The notes under the pieces: model-generated
The model's database searches: none
The model's input: the letters and a program-made list of their open reading frames with translations, nothing else
What the model was told of the DNA's origin: nothing
Part shown: positions 1 to 8,854 of the stretch, piece after piece
Position numbering within the stretch: position 1 is the stretch's first letter
How the letters are laid out: each line of letters starts with the position of its first letter
Origin: Selenomonas sp963544755
GTDB lineage: Bacteria > Bacillota > Negativicutes > Selenomonadales > Selenomonadaceae
Length of the DNA: 64,000 nt
NCBI GenBank assembly: GCA_963544755.1
Contig: CAUUGH010000001.1
Location: 1 to 64,000, forward strand
Direction of reading: 5' to 3'
Made by a program: the position numbers and the translations under genes

Positions 1-1
1 G

Positions 2-1486
2 AAATCGCGCATGAATAAGGCTATTTCAGAGATGGAAGATCTATTTGTGGAAAATGAAAAATTTCTCGCTTCTTGTACCTATGATACACAAGAAGAGCGT
101 CTAAAAGATCAACAGCTTTTAGCAGACGAGCGCGAGGCTTGGCGTGAGTATATAAAAGCTAGAGACAACGCTGAAAGTGTCATTAGTACCGGTGATATGA
201 ACAAGATTTTAGCATATGTCGATGGACCGTCGCGTGAGAAAATGGCAATCCTCACCAAGTTGATTCAAGAAGATGAGGAAGCTACGGAAAATAACGTAAA
301 AGCGGCAAAGGCTAACAGTGATAAAGTATATTCGCAGATTATTACTATAACGATAGTTAGCGCAATCATCGTCATGCTAATTACCTGCGGCTTTGCCTAT
401 TATATGACGAGCAGTATCAAGCAATCCGTCCATAAGATCCTTGCGGCATTAAGTAAAGTCGCTGAAGGAGATTTGAGCATAAAGCTGGCTATAGACTCTA
501 ATGACGAATTTGGGCAGATGGCGAGCGCGTGCAACAAGATGCTAAGTAATGTAAGCTCCATGACGCGCAAGATTCAAGAAACGTCTACGGCTGTTTCCGA
601 CTCATCGGGTGCTTTAACGAATACATCAGAGCAATCGGCACAGGCGACGCAAAATATCGCTGAATCCATCACAGAGGTCGCAGGGGCGGCGCAGATGCAG
701 CTTGACTCTGCCGCCGAAGCTAAGCATCAGGTTCATGCCTTTACACGCGGTCTTTCAGAAGTGGTGCAGACGATCGAAAAAGTTACAACAAATATTAAAA
801 ACACCGCCAGACAAGCAGAAGAAGGCAATAAACTCGTCCTTTCGACAGTAAATCAGATGAACACTATCGCCGATACCGTCATATCGTCGTCAAATGTCGT
901 CACCAAGCTTGGCGAACGCTCCAAAGAAATCGGCAACATCGTCGAAGTCATCGCCAGCATATCGGGGCAGACGAACCTGCTCGCGCTAAACGCGGCGATA
1001 GAAGCGGCGCGTGCCGGTGAGCATGGGCGCGGCTTTGCCGTCGTCGCCGAAGAGGTGCGAAAGCTTGCCGAAGAGTCACAAAACGCCTCACAGCAGATAG
1101 AAGAGCTCATCCGTGCTATCCAGCAAGAAACAGCGCAGGCGGTGCAGTCTATGGAAATAGGCCGCGAAGAAGCCGAAAAAGGGCGTGAAAATGTCACAGC
1201 GACGGGCAAGGGCTTTTCTGAGATTCGCGACATGATAAAAAATATCTTAGAAAACGCTGCTGCCATAGAAAAGACTATGACCGATCTTTCTAGCCGCGCC
1301 GTCAAAATAGACGATGCGACGGGCAAAATACATGACTCTGCATCTAAAGTCGCATCAGAAGCAGAAAATGTATCCGCTGCGACAGAAGAGCAAGCCGCCG
1401 GCATGGAAGAAATCGCCGCGAGCAGCCGGGGGCTGTCGGATATGGCGCAGGATCTAAATAGCTCGGCGGCAAAGTTTAAGCTCTAA
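2..1486 (+). CDS. Methyl-accepting chemotaxis protein, 5'-truncated by window edge
   Basis: Membrane chemoreceptor that signals to CheA/CheW. The reading frame is open to the left edge, and the first visible ATG (position 11) is preceded in frame by sense codons, so the N-terminal membrane segment and part of the sensor lie outside the window. Numbering from that ATG: residues 1-105 look like the end of a helical four-helix-bundle ligand domain, about 109-132 is a membrane segment, and about 133-185 is a HAMP domain. The long coiled-coil signalling domain follows, with the conserved hairpin tip (NAAIEAARAGEHGRGFAVVA) around 328-347. The C-terminus has no CheR-tethering pentapeptide that I recognise. 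Ligand unknown. Confidence 0.93.
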   Translation, partial: KSRMNKAISEMEDLFVENEKFLASCTYDTQEERLKDQQLLADEREAWREYIKARDNAESVISTGDMNKILAYVDGPSREKMAILTKLIQEDEEATENNVKAAKANSDKVYSQIITITIVSAIIVMLITCGFAYYMTSSIKQSVHKILAALSKVAEGDLSIKLAIDSNDEFGQMASACNKMLSNVSSMTRKIQETSTAVSDSSGALTNTSEQSAQATQNIAESITEVAGAAQMQLDSAAEAKHQVHAFTRGLSEVVQTIEKVTTNIKNTARQAEEGNKLVLSTVNQMNTIADTVISSSNVVTKLGERSKEIGNIVEVIASISGQTNLLALNAAIEAARAGEHGRGFAVVAEEVRKLAEESQNASQQIEELIRAIQQETAQAVQSMEIGREEAEKGRENVTATGKGFSEIRDMIKNILENAAAIEKTMTDLSSRAVKIDDATGKIHDSASKVASEAENVSAATEEQAAGMEEIAASSRGLSDMAQDLNSSAAKFKL

Positions 1487-1582
1487 AGAGTGATTTAGCT
1501 GCATAAAGGTCTACTTTTTTAGGCGAAAGAAAGTCAAGTAGGCGCGTTCTTTCGCCTTATCTATTTTTCATGGCATACGCCT

Positions 1583-1645
1583 AATGAGGCACAAAAAAGC
1601 CGCTTCACGTCACTTTAGACGCAAGCGGCTTTTTTGTGCCTCATT
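1583..1645. terminator. Bidirectional intrinsic terminator
   Basis: A perfect 23-bp inverted repeat (1583-1605 with 1623-1645) flanks a 17-base loop. A-runs and T-runs inside the stem arms give a T-tract on either strand. It lies between the convergent chemoreceptor and bactofilin genes, and its right arm includes two bases of the bactofilin stop codon (1644-1646). Confidence 0.9.
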
Positions 1646-2144
1646 ATTTTTTATCAATTTTTGTGTTAGATTTCATTGTATTAGTTGAACGCACTGCATT
1701 TTTTGCTGCTGATTTTGCCAGATCTTCGACTGATACACCGCTATCTTTTGGCTTTGGACGCACTTTTAGCTCAATGCCGGCTCGTGGGTTCATTTCGCTG
1801 CGTCCTTTGAAGATGCCGCCTTCTTCTATCTGAAAGGCGTTTACTTGAATATCGCCGATGAGCTGACCTGAGCTATGGATAGTCAATGCTTCTTCCGTGC
1901 GTGCGTTGCCGTGTACTGTCCCTGATACGTTCAAAGAGCGCACAGATACATTGCCTGTTACCATGCCGGTTTCGCCGACGATGACAGCACCGGAGAGCTT
2001 TATCTCACCTTCGATCTCACCGTCGATGCGTAAGTTCCCCGTGCCGCTTACTTCGCCCTGGATCTTTGTATTCTTACCGATGACTGTTTCAATATCGCCT
2101 GCTGCAGGGCTTTCTTCGCGCCGCTTCATCACACCAAACATCAT
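1644..2144 (-). CDS. Bactofilin (polymer-forming cytoskeletal protein)
   Basis: 166 residues, the usual bactofilin length. The core is a right-handed beta-helix of short hydrophobic/glycine repeats (for example GNLRIDGEIEGEIK, GTVHGNARTEEALTIHSSGQ) between a charged N-terminal tail and a basic Lys/Thr/Ser-rich C-terminal tail. Bactofilins form nucleotide-independent filaments at the membrane and often position peptidoglycan enzymes. The gene immediately upstream on the same strand encodes an M23 endopeptidase 64 nt away, a recurring bactofilin partnership. The chosen ATG has only a weak SD; a second ATG follows immediately. Confidence 0.93.
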   Translation of the reverse strand: MMFGVMKRREESPAAGDIETVIGKNTKIQGEVSGTGNLRIDGEIEGEIKLSGAVIVGETGMVTGNVSVRSLNVSGTVHGNARTEEALTIHSSGQLIGDIQVNAFQIEEGGIFKGRSEMNPRAGIELKVRPKPKDSGVSVEDLAKSAAKNAVRSTNTMKSNTKIDKK

Positions 2145-2208
2145 ATCACCGCTTTCTAAAGAAGTGCGAGGGTTTTTTCCTTAAGGTAGTGCATTTTATC
2201 GGTAATTG

Positions 2209-3186
2209 CTATAAATAGCTTGAAGGGTTTACCGTTTCTCCTTGCACATGAATTTCATAATGAACGTGTGGTCCGGTAGAAAAGCCTGTGCTGCCCATGT
2301 AGGCGATCACTTCGCCGCGATGCACATACTGCCCTTCGTGTACGATCACTTCAGAGGCGTGCGCGTAGCGCGTGAAAAAGCCGTCGCCATGGTCAATATC
2401 GACAAGGTTGCCATAGCCGCCTGAATTCCAGCCGGCGGCTGTCACAACGCCGTCTGCCGTCGCTATGAGCGGCGTGCCTGTGTCGTTAGCGATGTCGATG
2501 CCCGGGTGAAAGTCGGTGCCGTTCCAACGCCAGCCAAAAGGCGATGATATTTCACCCGTCGTCGGCCAGCCGGATGGTATATTGCCTGCTATATCATCAT
2601 ATATGTTGTTTGCTATGCTGTCTGTTATGTTTTCAGGCACGCTCGTACGCGCTAGTTTGTCAGCTGCATCTTTTTGTGCAGCGGCTTCTTCGCGCTGCTC
2701 TTTTAGCTTGCTTTCAAGCCTTGCCAAATTTTCGCGCCGCGTAGGAATACCGCGCGATACTATCTCAAGCGTGCGGCGCACTTGTGAAACTTCCGCCGCT
2801 ACGCTAGGACCGCCTTGACCTGTATGCTTTTCTGCATCGTCTTCGGTATCGTCTTCAAGCATACGCCTAAGCGTCTTTTCACGCTCCGTGAGTCTTTCCA
2901 TCTCTTTTTGCAGGCTTTGCGCTTCTTTTGCAAGCTGGGCGATTTCTGCCTGCTGATTCGCTGTCGTCTTATTAGCCGGCTTTATAGCCTCACTGTCTTC
3001 TTTCAAGACGGTGTAGGACATATAGCCGAAGCCTAAAACAAGCAGCAGCGTGCAAATACTTAAAAATGTCGCCCAAAGTTTCAATGTGCGAATGGAAAAG
3101 CTGTAGCTTCGTACAGTTTCGCCTTGGTGCGGAATGACTTTTAGCGTATATTCACGATTGTTAGGTTTTTTTCCTTTTGTATTCAA
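2209..3186 (-). CDS. M23-family membrane-anchored peptidoglycan endopeptidase
   Basis: About 325 residues: a short basic cytoplasmic tail, one membrane segment (about residues 35-58), a long coiled coil (about 75-190), and a C-terminal M23/LytM domain. Zinc-ligand motifs are HPGIDIAND and HVHYEIH. A TTG start is chosen because a GGGGGAG Shine-Dalgarno sits just upstream; an upstream in-frame GTG at 3237 would add 17 residues and has no comparable SD. The coiled-coil plus M23 layout resembles EnvC/MepM/LmdC-type periplasmic hydrolases or their activators. Together with the downstream bactofilin it is probably a wall-remodelling pair. Confidence 0.92.
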   Translation of the reverse strand: MNTKGKKPNNREYTLKVIPHQGETVRSYSFSIRTLKLWATFLSICTLLLVLGFGYMSYTVLKEDSEAIKPANKTTANQQAEIAQLAKEAQSLQKEMERLTEREKTLRRMLEDDTEDDAEKHTGQGGPSVAAEVSQVRRTLEIVSRGIPTRRENLARLESKLKEQREEAAAQKDAADKLARTSVPENITDSIANNIYDDIAGNIPSGWPTTGEISSPFGWRWNGTDFHPGIDIANDTGTPLIATADGVVTAAGWNSGGYGNLVDIDHGDGFFTRYAHASEVIVHEGQYVHRGEVIAYMGSTGFSTGPHVHYEIHVQGETVNPSSYL

Positions 3187-3243
3187 AGAGCGCTCCCCCC
3201 ATGATCTGCAAGCATAAGTAAAGCTCTTTCTATACACGAAAGT

Positions 3244-3273
3244 ATTATATCATAAATGATAAGATAATATCAA
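3244..3273 (-). promoter_or_regulatory. Sigma-70-type promoter for M23-bactofilin operon
   Basis: Reading the minus strand: TTGATA, 18-nt spacer, TATAAT, with a TG one base before the -10 (extended -10). It lies about 60-90 nt upstream of the TTG start of the endopeptidase gene. Confidence 0.7.
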
Positions 3274-3292
3274 CATTTTAGGAAAATACGCA

Positions 3293-3325
3293 TAAAGAAA
3301 AAGGGCATCGCTTGCACGATGTCCT
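3293..3325 (-). terminator. Intrinsic terminator downstream of trkAH
   Basis: A 9-bp stem (3302-3310 with 3317-3325, one G-U pair) is followed on the minus strand by a T-rich tract. It sits about 80 nt beyond the trkH stop codon. Confidence 0.65.
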
Positions 3326-3329
3326 TTGG

Positions 3330-3410
3330 AAAGTTTACTGTAAGGATCCAAGAGGTCAAGATGTAGCTAAGACTTCCTGGCAAGGTTTCATGTAAGGGCG
3401 TGTAGTTTAC
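3330..3410. repeat. Intergenic palindromic repeat, family B
   Basis: Copy of the B family seen also at 11.9, 31.2, 35.7, 37.8, 52.1 and 58.1 kb. Shared pieces are CCAAGAGGTCAAG, GCAAGGTTTCATGTAAGGGCG and the end GTGTAGTTTAC. The element overlaps the 3' end of trkH and supplies its stop codon (read on the minus strand as GGTAAACTACACG). Confidence 0.75.
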
Positions 3411-4855
3411 CATTGTCGTTTATGCAGATGATCGATGCCTGCTCTTAGTAAGATTAGCAAGGAGAAGATTTCTAAGCGTCCCAGGATCATCAAAAAGCCT
3501 GCAAAGATTTTGACCCAGCTGGGTAATAGTAGGAAGTCTTTGCCGCCGTAAAGGATCGTTACGACGGTGCCTGTGCCAGATAGGCAGCCGACGGCAAAGC
3601 CCATGGCTGGCAGGGTGTCGATGTGGGCAAGGGATAGACCGAGCGTTGCGAAGATGAGGACTAGTACATAAAGAAAGAAGAAGCCTAAGATGTTGCCAAC
3701 TAGCTTATGTGGTACTGATGCGCCGTTTATCTTGACGTTTATGATCATGCGTGGGTGTATTGTGTGGCTTATTTCGGCTTTGGCTATTTTACAAAGGACT
3801 AGAAGGCGCATGGCTTTAAAGCCGCCGCCGACAGAGCCGATGCAAGATCCAAGTGCAGCAAGCAAGAGTAAGACGGCGTGCGGAAAGGTCGGCCAAGCAG
3901 CAAGCGGCGCTGTGGCAAAGCCTGTTGTCGTCGCAAAGGAGATGGCGTGAAAAAAGCCTAAGCGGCTGCTTTCGGCGATATCGTATACGCCGACTGCGGC
4001 AAGGTATATAAAAAGTGCTGTGCCGCCTAAAAAGGTGCTTGCTAAAAAAAAGCGCAGTTCTTTATCGCCTAGCAATGTGCGCAGGCTGCGCCGCGCTGCC
4101 ACTTTTTGCCACAAGAGGAAGTTTACGCTTGCTAGCAGCATGGAGATGGCGCAGGCAAGCTGCGTTTTCGTGCTGCTGTCGCCTAGGACAAGCCCACGCG
4201 GATCTAGCCCCGTCGTCGATATGGCGGTAAGTGATAAGACGACGCTTGATAAAAAGCCCTCGCCTGCAAGTAAGAAGAGCATGAGTGAAAGGATGCTAAG
4301 CGATATGTAAAGAAGTGCCATCTTACGCGCTGCTATGTTCATGCGCCTAAGTAGGGGGCTAAATAGCACGCTTTGCTTTGCTGAAAGTGTCACGCCGAAG
4401 CAGCCGCCGACTTGCGGCATGATTGTTACTAGCAGGCATAAAAAGTGCATACCGCCGATCCAGCATTGGAAGATTTGCCAAATGCCAAGGGCGCTTTCAA
4501 GACCTGTAGGCGTAAAAAGCAGCGCCGTCGTCGTAAAGGCTGCAACGCTTGCAAAAAAGGCGTCGGCTGCGCCAAGCTCATTTGTTAAGAAGAAGGGCAT
4601 AGCACCTAAAAGGGCATTTAAGATCCACGAGGTAAATAAAAATACCGCGCCGTCTGTGACGGCTATGCTGTGGCGATGACCTATGCTTAGTTTAGAGAAG
4701 ATAAATGAGATAAAAAGCGCGAGCGCAGCCGGCATACCAAATGCAAAAGGCTGCTCGTCTTGCCAAAAGATTGCTAGCAAAAAGGCTATAAGGAGCGCAC
4801 AGCCTTCTAAAAGTGCCATGCGTCCGAGTAAAAAAAAGATGATGCGCACGTCCAT
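3407..4855 (-). CDS. trkH: Potassium uptake channel subunit TrkH
   Basis: Integral membrane potassium-translocating subunit, 482 residues, normal for TrkH/KtrB. Four M1-P-M2 repeats can be followed, with selectivity-filter-like P-loops such as ISTTGLDP (212-219), SFATTTGFATAP and CLSGTGTVVT. The gene starts one base after the stop of trkA and clearly forms an operon with it. The final Trp codon and stop codon fall inside a family-B intergenic repeat. Confidence 0.95.
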   Translation of the reverse strand: MDVRIIFFLLGRMALLEGCALLIAFLLAIFWQDEQPFAFGMPAALALFISFIFSKLSIGHRHSIAVTDGAVFLFTSWILNALLGAMPFFLTNELGAADAFFASVAAFTTTALLFTPTGLESALGIWQIFQCWIGGMHFLCLLVTIMPQVGGCFGVTLSAKQSVLFSPLLRRMNIAARKMALLYISLSILSLMLFLLAGEGFLSSVVLSLTAISTTGLDPRGLVLGDSSTKTQLACAISMLLASVNFLLWQKVAARRSLRTLLGDKELRFFLASTFLGGTALFIYLAAVGVYDIAESSRLGFFHAISFATTTGFATAPLAAWPTFPHAVLLLLAALGSCIGSVGGGFKAMRLLVLCKIAKAEISHTIHPRMIINVKINGASVPHKLVGNILGFFFLYVLVLIFATLGLSLAHIDTLPAMGFAVGCLSGTGTVVTILYGGKDFLLLPSWVKIFAGFLMILGRLEIFSLLILLRAGIDHLHKRQW

Positions 4856-4856
4856 A

Positions 4857-6203
4857 TCAGTTTTTACCTTTGAAGTATTTCATGACTTTTTGTGCAAAGC
4901 GTGTTTGAATGAAGATGATGGTGCGATCGCCTGGCATTAAAATAGAATTGCCGTTTGGTATAATAGCTTCATCGCCGCGCACGTAGGCGCAGACGAGGCA
5001 CTCACGCGGCAATTTTGCATCCATGAGGCGAACACCTGCAACGGGTGCGCCTTTTTGTACGATCACTTCAACCGCTTCGGCTTTGGCTCCTTCTAAAAGG
5101 GATACCGAAACGACACCGCCGCGCCGCGCAAAGGCTAAAACTTCAGAAGCAGATAAAAGACGCGTCGAAAGCACGATGTCAACGCCGACTTTTTCCATGA
5201 GATCGACGTATTCGCTTCTTGCTACGCGCACGACTGTTTTTTTCGCGCCTAAATGTTTCGCAAGCAATGCTAGCATGAGGTTTAGCTTATCATCTTCTGT
5301 CAGGCAGACGACGACATCGGCATCGCTTACGCCTTCTTCTAGCAAGAGGTCAATATCTGTGCCGTCGCCGCAGATGACAAGCCCATTTTCTAGCGTATCT
5401 GCCGCTAAGCGACTGCGCTCGGGGTTCGCGTCGATTATTTTAACGGCGACATCTGCTTCATCTAGCATTTTAGAGAGAAAGCGACCTGTGCGCCCGGCGC
5501 CGATGATCATGACGTGTTCGAGTTTTCTAGCGTCGCGGTGTACGAGCGTTTCGCTAAATTTTTCGATTTCTCCAGGATCGCCGATGAAGTAGGCGTTGTC
5601 GTGGGGCAAAAGACGGTCGTCGCCGTGCGGTATGATCATGTGGTGATCGCGAAAGATCATGCCGGCTAAAATCGCTTGGGGCATTTTTAGATCTTTTAGC
5701 GGAATGTTCGCTAAGGGCGAGTGGCGCGATACTTTTGTTTCAAAAAGCCGCACCTTGCCGCTAGCGAAGTCTTCGACATCAAGGGCGGCTGGCGTCATGA
5801 GGATGCGATAGATTTCTCTTGCCGTGATGCGTTCAGGATTTAGCATGAGGTCTATGTCAAAATTTTCCTTTAGGTATTCTTTTGCTTCTGATAAAAATTG
5901 CATATCACGAATGCGGGCGACCGTGTGCGTAATGGCGTGCTTTTTTGCGAGGATGCAGGCTATCATGTTGACTTCGTCGCTTGCAGTAACGGCGATGAGT
6001 ATATCTGCTCCTTTAATATCAGGCTCATTCATTGTGATGGGACTTGCGCCGTTTGCCGCTATCGTCAGTACATCAAGTGTATTTTTAGCAGCTTCTAAAC
6101 GCGCTTCTTCTTGATCGATTAGTACGACATCAAATTCTTCGTTAGAAAGCAGTTCGGCGATGCTATAGCCAAGCTTTCCTGCACCGACTATTATAATACG
6201 CAG
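4857..6203 (-). CDS. trkA: Trk potassium uptake regulatory subunit TrkA
   Basis: Cytoplasmic NAD(H)-binding gating ring of the Trk system. It carries two tandem RCK units: an N-terminal Rossmann fold (IIIVGAGKLG, residues 3-12) and a second one (MIIGAGRTGRFL) after the first TrkA_C domain, with another TrkA_C at the end. The first in-frame ATG is at 6032, but that would delete the first nucleotide-binding strand. Starting at a CTG at 6203, 6 nt after a GGAGGAG SD, gives 448 residues, the family's normal length. I therefore infer an unusual CTG start. It is followed by trkH one base later. Confidence 0.93.
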   Translation of the reverse strand: MRIIIVGAGKLGYSIAELLSNEEFDVVLIDQEEARLEAAKNTLDVLTIAANGASPITMNEPDIKGADILIAVTASDEVNMIACILAKKHAITHTVARIRDMQFLSEAKEYLKENFDIDLMLNPERITAREIYRILMTPAALDVEDFASGKVRLFETKVSRHSPLANIPLKDLKMPQAILAGMIFRDHHMIIPHGDDRLLPHDNAYFIGDPGEIEKFSETLVHRDARKLEHVMIIGAGRTGRFLSKMLDEADVAVKIIDANPERSRLAADTLENGLVICGDGTDIDLLLEEGVSDADVVVCLTEDDKLNLMLALLAKHLGAKKTVVRVARSEYVDLMEKVGVDIVLSTRLLSASEVLAFARRGGVVSVSLLEGAKAEAVEVIVQKGAPVAGVRLMDAKLPRECLVCAYVRGDEAIIPNGNSILMPGDRTIIFIQTRFAQKVMKYFKGKN

Positions 6204-6250
6204 GAAGATCTCCTCCTTTTATACGAAAAATCATATCAAAGGCCAAAAAA

Positions 6251-6298
6251 GAGCGCAGATACATAAATCCGGGCGATTTTATTTTATCAGTGTTTACC
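6251..6298. repeat. Intergenic repeat, family A (half element)
   Basis: Contains the family-A end ATTTTATCAGTGTTTACC. It overlaps the last codons (GKH) and the TGA of the minus-strand gene ending at 6287, so the repeat provides that protein's C-terminus. Confidence 0.7.
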
Positions 6299-6706
6299 AA
6301 GAGCATTTTGCAAAGAGCCGATCAGATCTTTTAAGGTATCTTCGATCTCTTGAAACGTCACCGGCGGCGTTTCTTCTTGGGCGGCTTCTTCTTGGAGCTT
6401 TTCGATCAGCGATTCGCCTTTTTTCGTCAACGCAGCCTGCATTTTTTGCAAGGATTCTTTTACTTTGGCATAGACGGCTTCGCGCTCATCGTCACTCGTG
6501 CAATTTGCCATGGCAAGTTGTGCCTCTTGGCGTACTTTTTCGATGAAGCTTTCTAAGCCGTCAAGCGATAGGGCTTCTTCTTCGTCCTTATCCTCACACA
6601 CGCTCGTCTGATCATTTTCGTCGTCGTCATTTACCAGCGCTTCATAAAGCAGCGCACCGGCGACGACGCCGCCTGCGAGCAAAAAACAATTTTTCCACAA
6701 ACTCAT
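6287..6706 (-). CDS. Small membrane-anchored acidic coiled-coil protein, function unknown
   Basis: 139 residues. An N-terminal hydrophobic stretch (about 5-25, CFLLAGGVVAGALLYEALV) could be a membrane anchor. It is followed by a very acidic linker (DDDENDQ, EDKDEEE) and then amphipathic helices with heptad character, rich in Glu, Lys and Gln. I do not recognise a family. It lies 54 nt downstream of the M29 aminopeptidase and is probably the last gene of the pyrK operon. The C-terminal GKH and stop come from a family-A repeat. Confidence 0.75.
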   Translation of the reverse strand: MSLWKNCFLLAGGVVAGALLYEALVNDDDENDQTSVCEDKDEEEALSLDGLESFIEKVRQEAQLAMANCTSDDEREAVYAKVKESLQKMQAALTKKGESLIEKLQEEAAQEETPPVTFQEIEDTLKDLIGSLQNALGKH

Positions 6707-6760
6707 GTCATAGCATCCTTTCTATATATGGATAGATTTTCTAAAAAAAGCTTGCCGGTG

Positions 6761-8008
6761 TCAAATAAAAGCAAAATTGCCATCGCGAAATACAGGTACG
6801 CGCGTACCGTCTTTTTTAATGCCGTCGATTAAAAGATCGCTTGAGCCGATCATGAAATCTTCGTGTATAAGTGAGTTATTTATGCCGCGGCGCAAAAGTT
6901 CGGCGCTGTTCATGGATTTGCCGCCTTCGATGCAGGTGGGGTAGGCTTTGCCAAGCGCAAAGTGACAGGAGGCATTTTCATCAAAGAGAGTGTTGAAAAA
7001 TAAGATGCCGCTTTTAGAAATCGGCGAATCATGCGGCACGAGCGCGACTTCTCCTAAGTAGCAGGCGCCTTCGTCGGTGGCAAATAGCTCTTGGAGGATT
7101 TTTTCACCTTGCTCAGCTTTATAATCGACGACTTTGCCGTTTTTGAAAGTCAAGGAGAAATTTTTGATGATATTGCCATGGACATTTAAGGGGCGCGTTG
7201 CAACTACCGTGCCGTTTACGCCGCCACGCTTGGGCGCGGTGTAAATTTCTTCTGTGGGCATATTGGCGATGAAGCTAACGCCGCTTTGCGTTTTTTCTGC
7301 ACCGCCCGTCCAGATGTGACCGCGTGGCAGCTCGACGGTGAGGTTTGTGCCGCACTTGTTTTGGTATAATAACAGTTGAAAAGCTTGGTCATTCATGAAT
7401 TTTGCCGCACGCGCTAAAAAGTCGATATGTGTTTGCCAACGTGTTTTGGCATCTTCTTTCGGCAAAAGGCGCACAGCGTCAAAAATCGCTTGCCAAAGCT
7501 TTGCTAAAGCGACACTTGGCGATTCTTTGGGAAATACTTTTTTCGCCCATTGTTTTGTCGGCATGGCTATAATGCACCAGGCGTTTTTGTTGCTCATCAA
7601 GCGAGCGCGGTAGTCCATGAGGGCATTGCCGGCGGTTTGCTGGGCAAGTGTCAGACGCTCCGGCGCAACGCCGCTAAAGATCTCAGGATCGGCGGCATGA
7701 ATCGTGATAAAAGCCGCGCCTTCGTCTGCATTGTCTTGATAAAGTCTATGGCGCCATGCGGGAAATTTGGTAAAAACACTTGTTTTCGCCTTGTCATAGC
7801 GCAGACGTGAAAATTTTTCATCATTCCAAGCGATAGTTACATCGTATGCGTCAGCATCATATGCCGCGCTTGCGATGCGGCGCGCAAAGTCGGCACATGT
7901 GATCGGCACATTGATGAGCAGCGGCTGATCTTTTTGCAGGTTGACACCCATGCTGACGATCAAGTGTGCATATGCGTCCAGGAGAGCTTCTTGTGTTTTT
8001 TTATCCAT
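6761..8008 (-). CDS. M29-family metalloaminopeptidase (AmpS/PepS type)
   Basis: 415 residues, the typical length. Family features include the C-terminal block NNSLIHEDFMIGS, which carries metal and catalytic residues, the GEVALVPHDSPIS segment, and the FFNTLFDENASCHFALGKAY segment. These cytosolic enzymes release N-terminal residues from peptides using two divalent metals. Start: ATG preceded by GGGAGGT. The gene is 30 nt downstream of the lipoprotein gene and appears co-transcribed with pyrK-pyrD, without an obvious functional link. Confidence 0.93.
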   Translation of the reverse strand: MDKKTQEALLDAYAHLIVSMGVNLQKDQPLLINVPITCADFARRIASAAYDADAYDVTIAWNDEKFSRLRYDKAKTSVFTKFPAWRHRLYQDNADEGAAFITIHAADPEIFSGVAPERLTLAQQTAGNALMDYRARLMSNKNAWCIIAMPTKQWAKKVFPKESPSVALAKLWQAIFDAVRLLPKEDAKTRWQTHIDFLARAAKFMNDQAFQLLLYQNKCGTNLTVELPRGHIWTGGAEKTQSGVSFIANMPTEEIYTAPKRGGVNGTVVATRPLNVHGNIIKNFSLTFKNGKVVDYKAEQGEKILQELFATDEGACYLGEVALVPHDSPISKSGILFFNTLFDENASCHFALGKAYPTCIEGGKSMNSAELLRRGINNSLIHEDFMIGSSDLLIDGIKKDGTRVPVFRDGNFAFI

Positions 8009-8038
8009 GCTGTTACCTCCCTTTCATTCATGCGTTTT

Positions 8039-8854
8039 TTAACGATAATGCAATCGGTAGGTTGTGCCTTCTTTTAGCATAATGGTGCCGTCGCCTGCGG
8101 CGCCGACCGCTCGCAAGGCTTCTTCGTATTCTGTAGGGATAAAAAGTGCATCTGTCTTAAAAACCGCCGTGCCGTTTTCGTCTAAGTCGAGCGTAAAGCC
8201 TGAGCGCGTGGGGCGAGCGCTGCGGTCAAGGTAGTCGAAATCGCCGGTGCCGTCGTCATGGATTTTGCCGCGAATTTTCAGCGTCATACCGATAAAAGCG
8301 ATGTCTGAAATGCGTGTTGCCGCGCTTTCCGGCATCAAGGAGATGCTTCCTTCTTTTATGTTTAGAAAATCGCGCCCTGTCGCTGCCGCAAGGATTTGCA
8401 CTTCTACATGACCGTCGTCGCTTCGAAGGCTCTTAGCGGTTCGCATAAGCTCGCTCCAGCGCGGCACGGTCACTTTATAGGCGTCGATTATAGCGATGTA
8501 GCCGGCTCGATCCTCATTTTGCACGGTGCCGTAGATGCGTATATAGTCGCCTGGCGTGGGGCGCGCAGTCATTGAGTTTAGCCCCTTACCCTCAACTAAC
8601 AGGCGCGGGCCGTCCGTGTGCATCTGCGCTTGCAAAAAAGAGCCATCGACATCAATGACGCGTGCTACGAACTGGATTTCTTTACCCTTAAATTTCGCCG
8701 GATTTTCAGAAAATGCTCCGCCTTCGACAAATTCAGGATAATGCACAGGCTCACGATATACGCTGCTTCTTTTGCCGCAGCCGAGGGAAAAAAGCGGTAA
8801 AAGAAGCAGGAAAATGATTGCAGCGATGTAAAAAAGCGGCTTTTTTTTAATCAT
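8039..8854 (-). CDS. Predicted lipoprotein with OB-like domains, function unknown
   Basis: 271 residues. The N-terminus has basic residues, a hydrophobic core and a Cys at about 26 (LFSLGCGK), an acceptable though not ideal lipobox. The mature part reads as two beta-rich modules. The segments KGKEIQFVARVIDVDGSFLQ and PGDYIRIYGTVQNED look like OB-fold strands, and a similar pattern recurs further on (GMTLKIRGKIHDDG). No family name is offered. Its ATG overlaps the stop of pyrD by 4 nt (ATGA), so translation is probably coupled. Confidence 0.8.
   Translation of the reverse strand: MIKKKPLFYIAAIIFLLLLPLFSLGCGKRSSVYREPVHYPEFVEGGAFSENPAKFKGKEIQFVARVIDVDGSFLQAQMHTDGPRLLVEGKGLNSMTARPTPGDYIRIYGTVQNEDRAGYIAIIDAYKVTVPRWSELMRTAKSLRSDDGHVEVQILAAATGRDFLNIKEGSISLMPESAATRISDIAFIGMTLKIRGKIHDDGTGDFDYLDRSARPTRSGFTLDLDENGTAVFKTDALFIPTEYEEALRAVGAAGDGTIMLKEGTTYRLHYR

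Noticed and set aside
5023..5592. Plus-strand open frame (189 codons) opposite trkA
   Set aside because: Antisense shadow of trkA; Ser/Arg-rich composition typical of such shadows.
6204..6240. Promoter TTGGCC-17-TATAAA before trkA
   Set aside because: The -10 abuts the SD, so the start point would fall in or after the ribosome-binding site.
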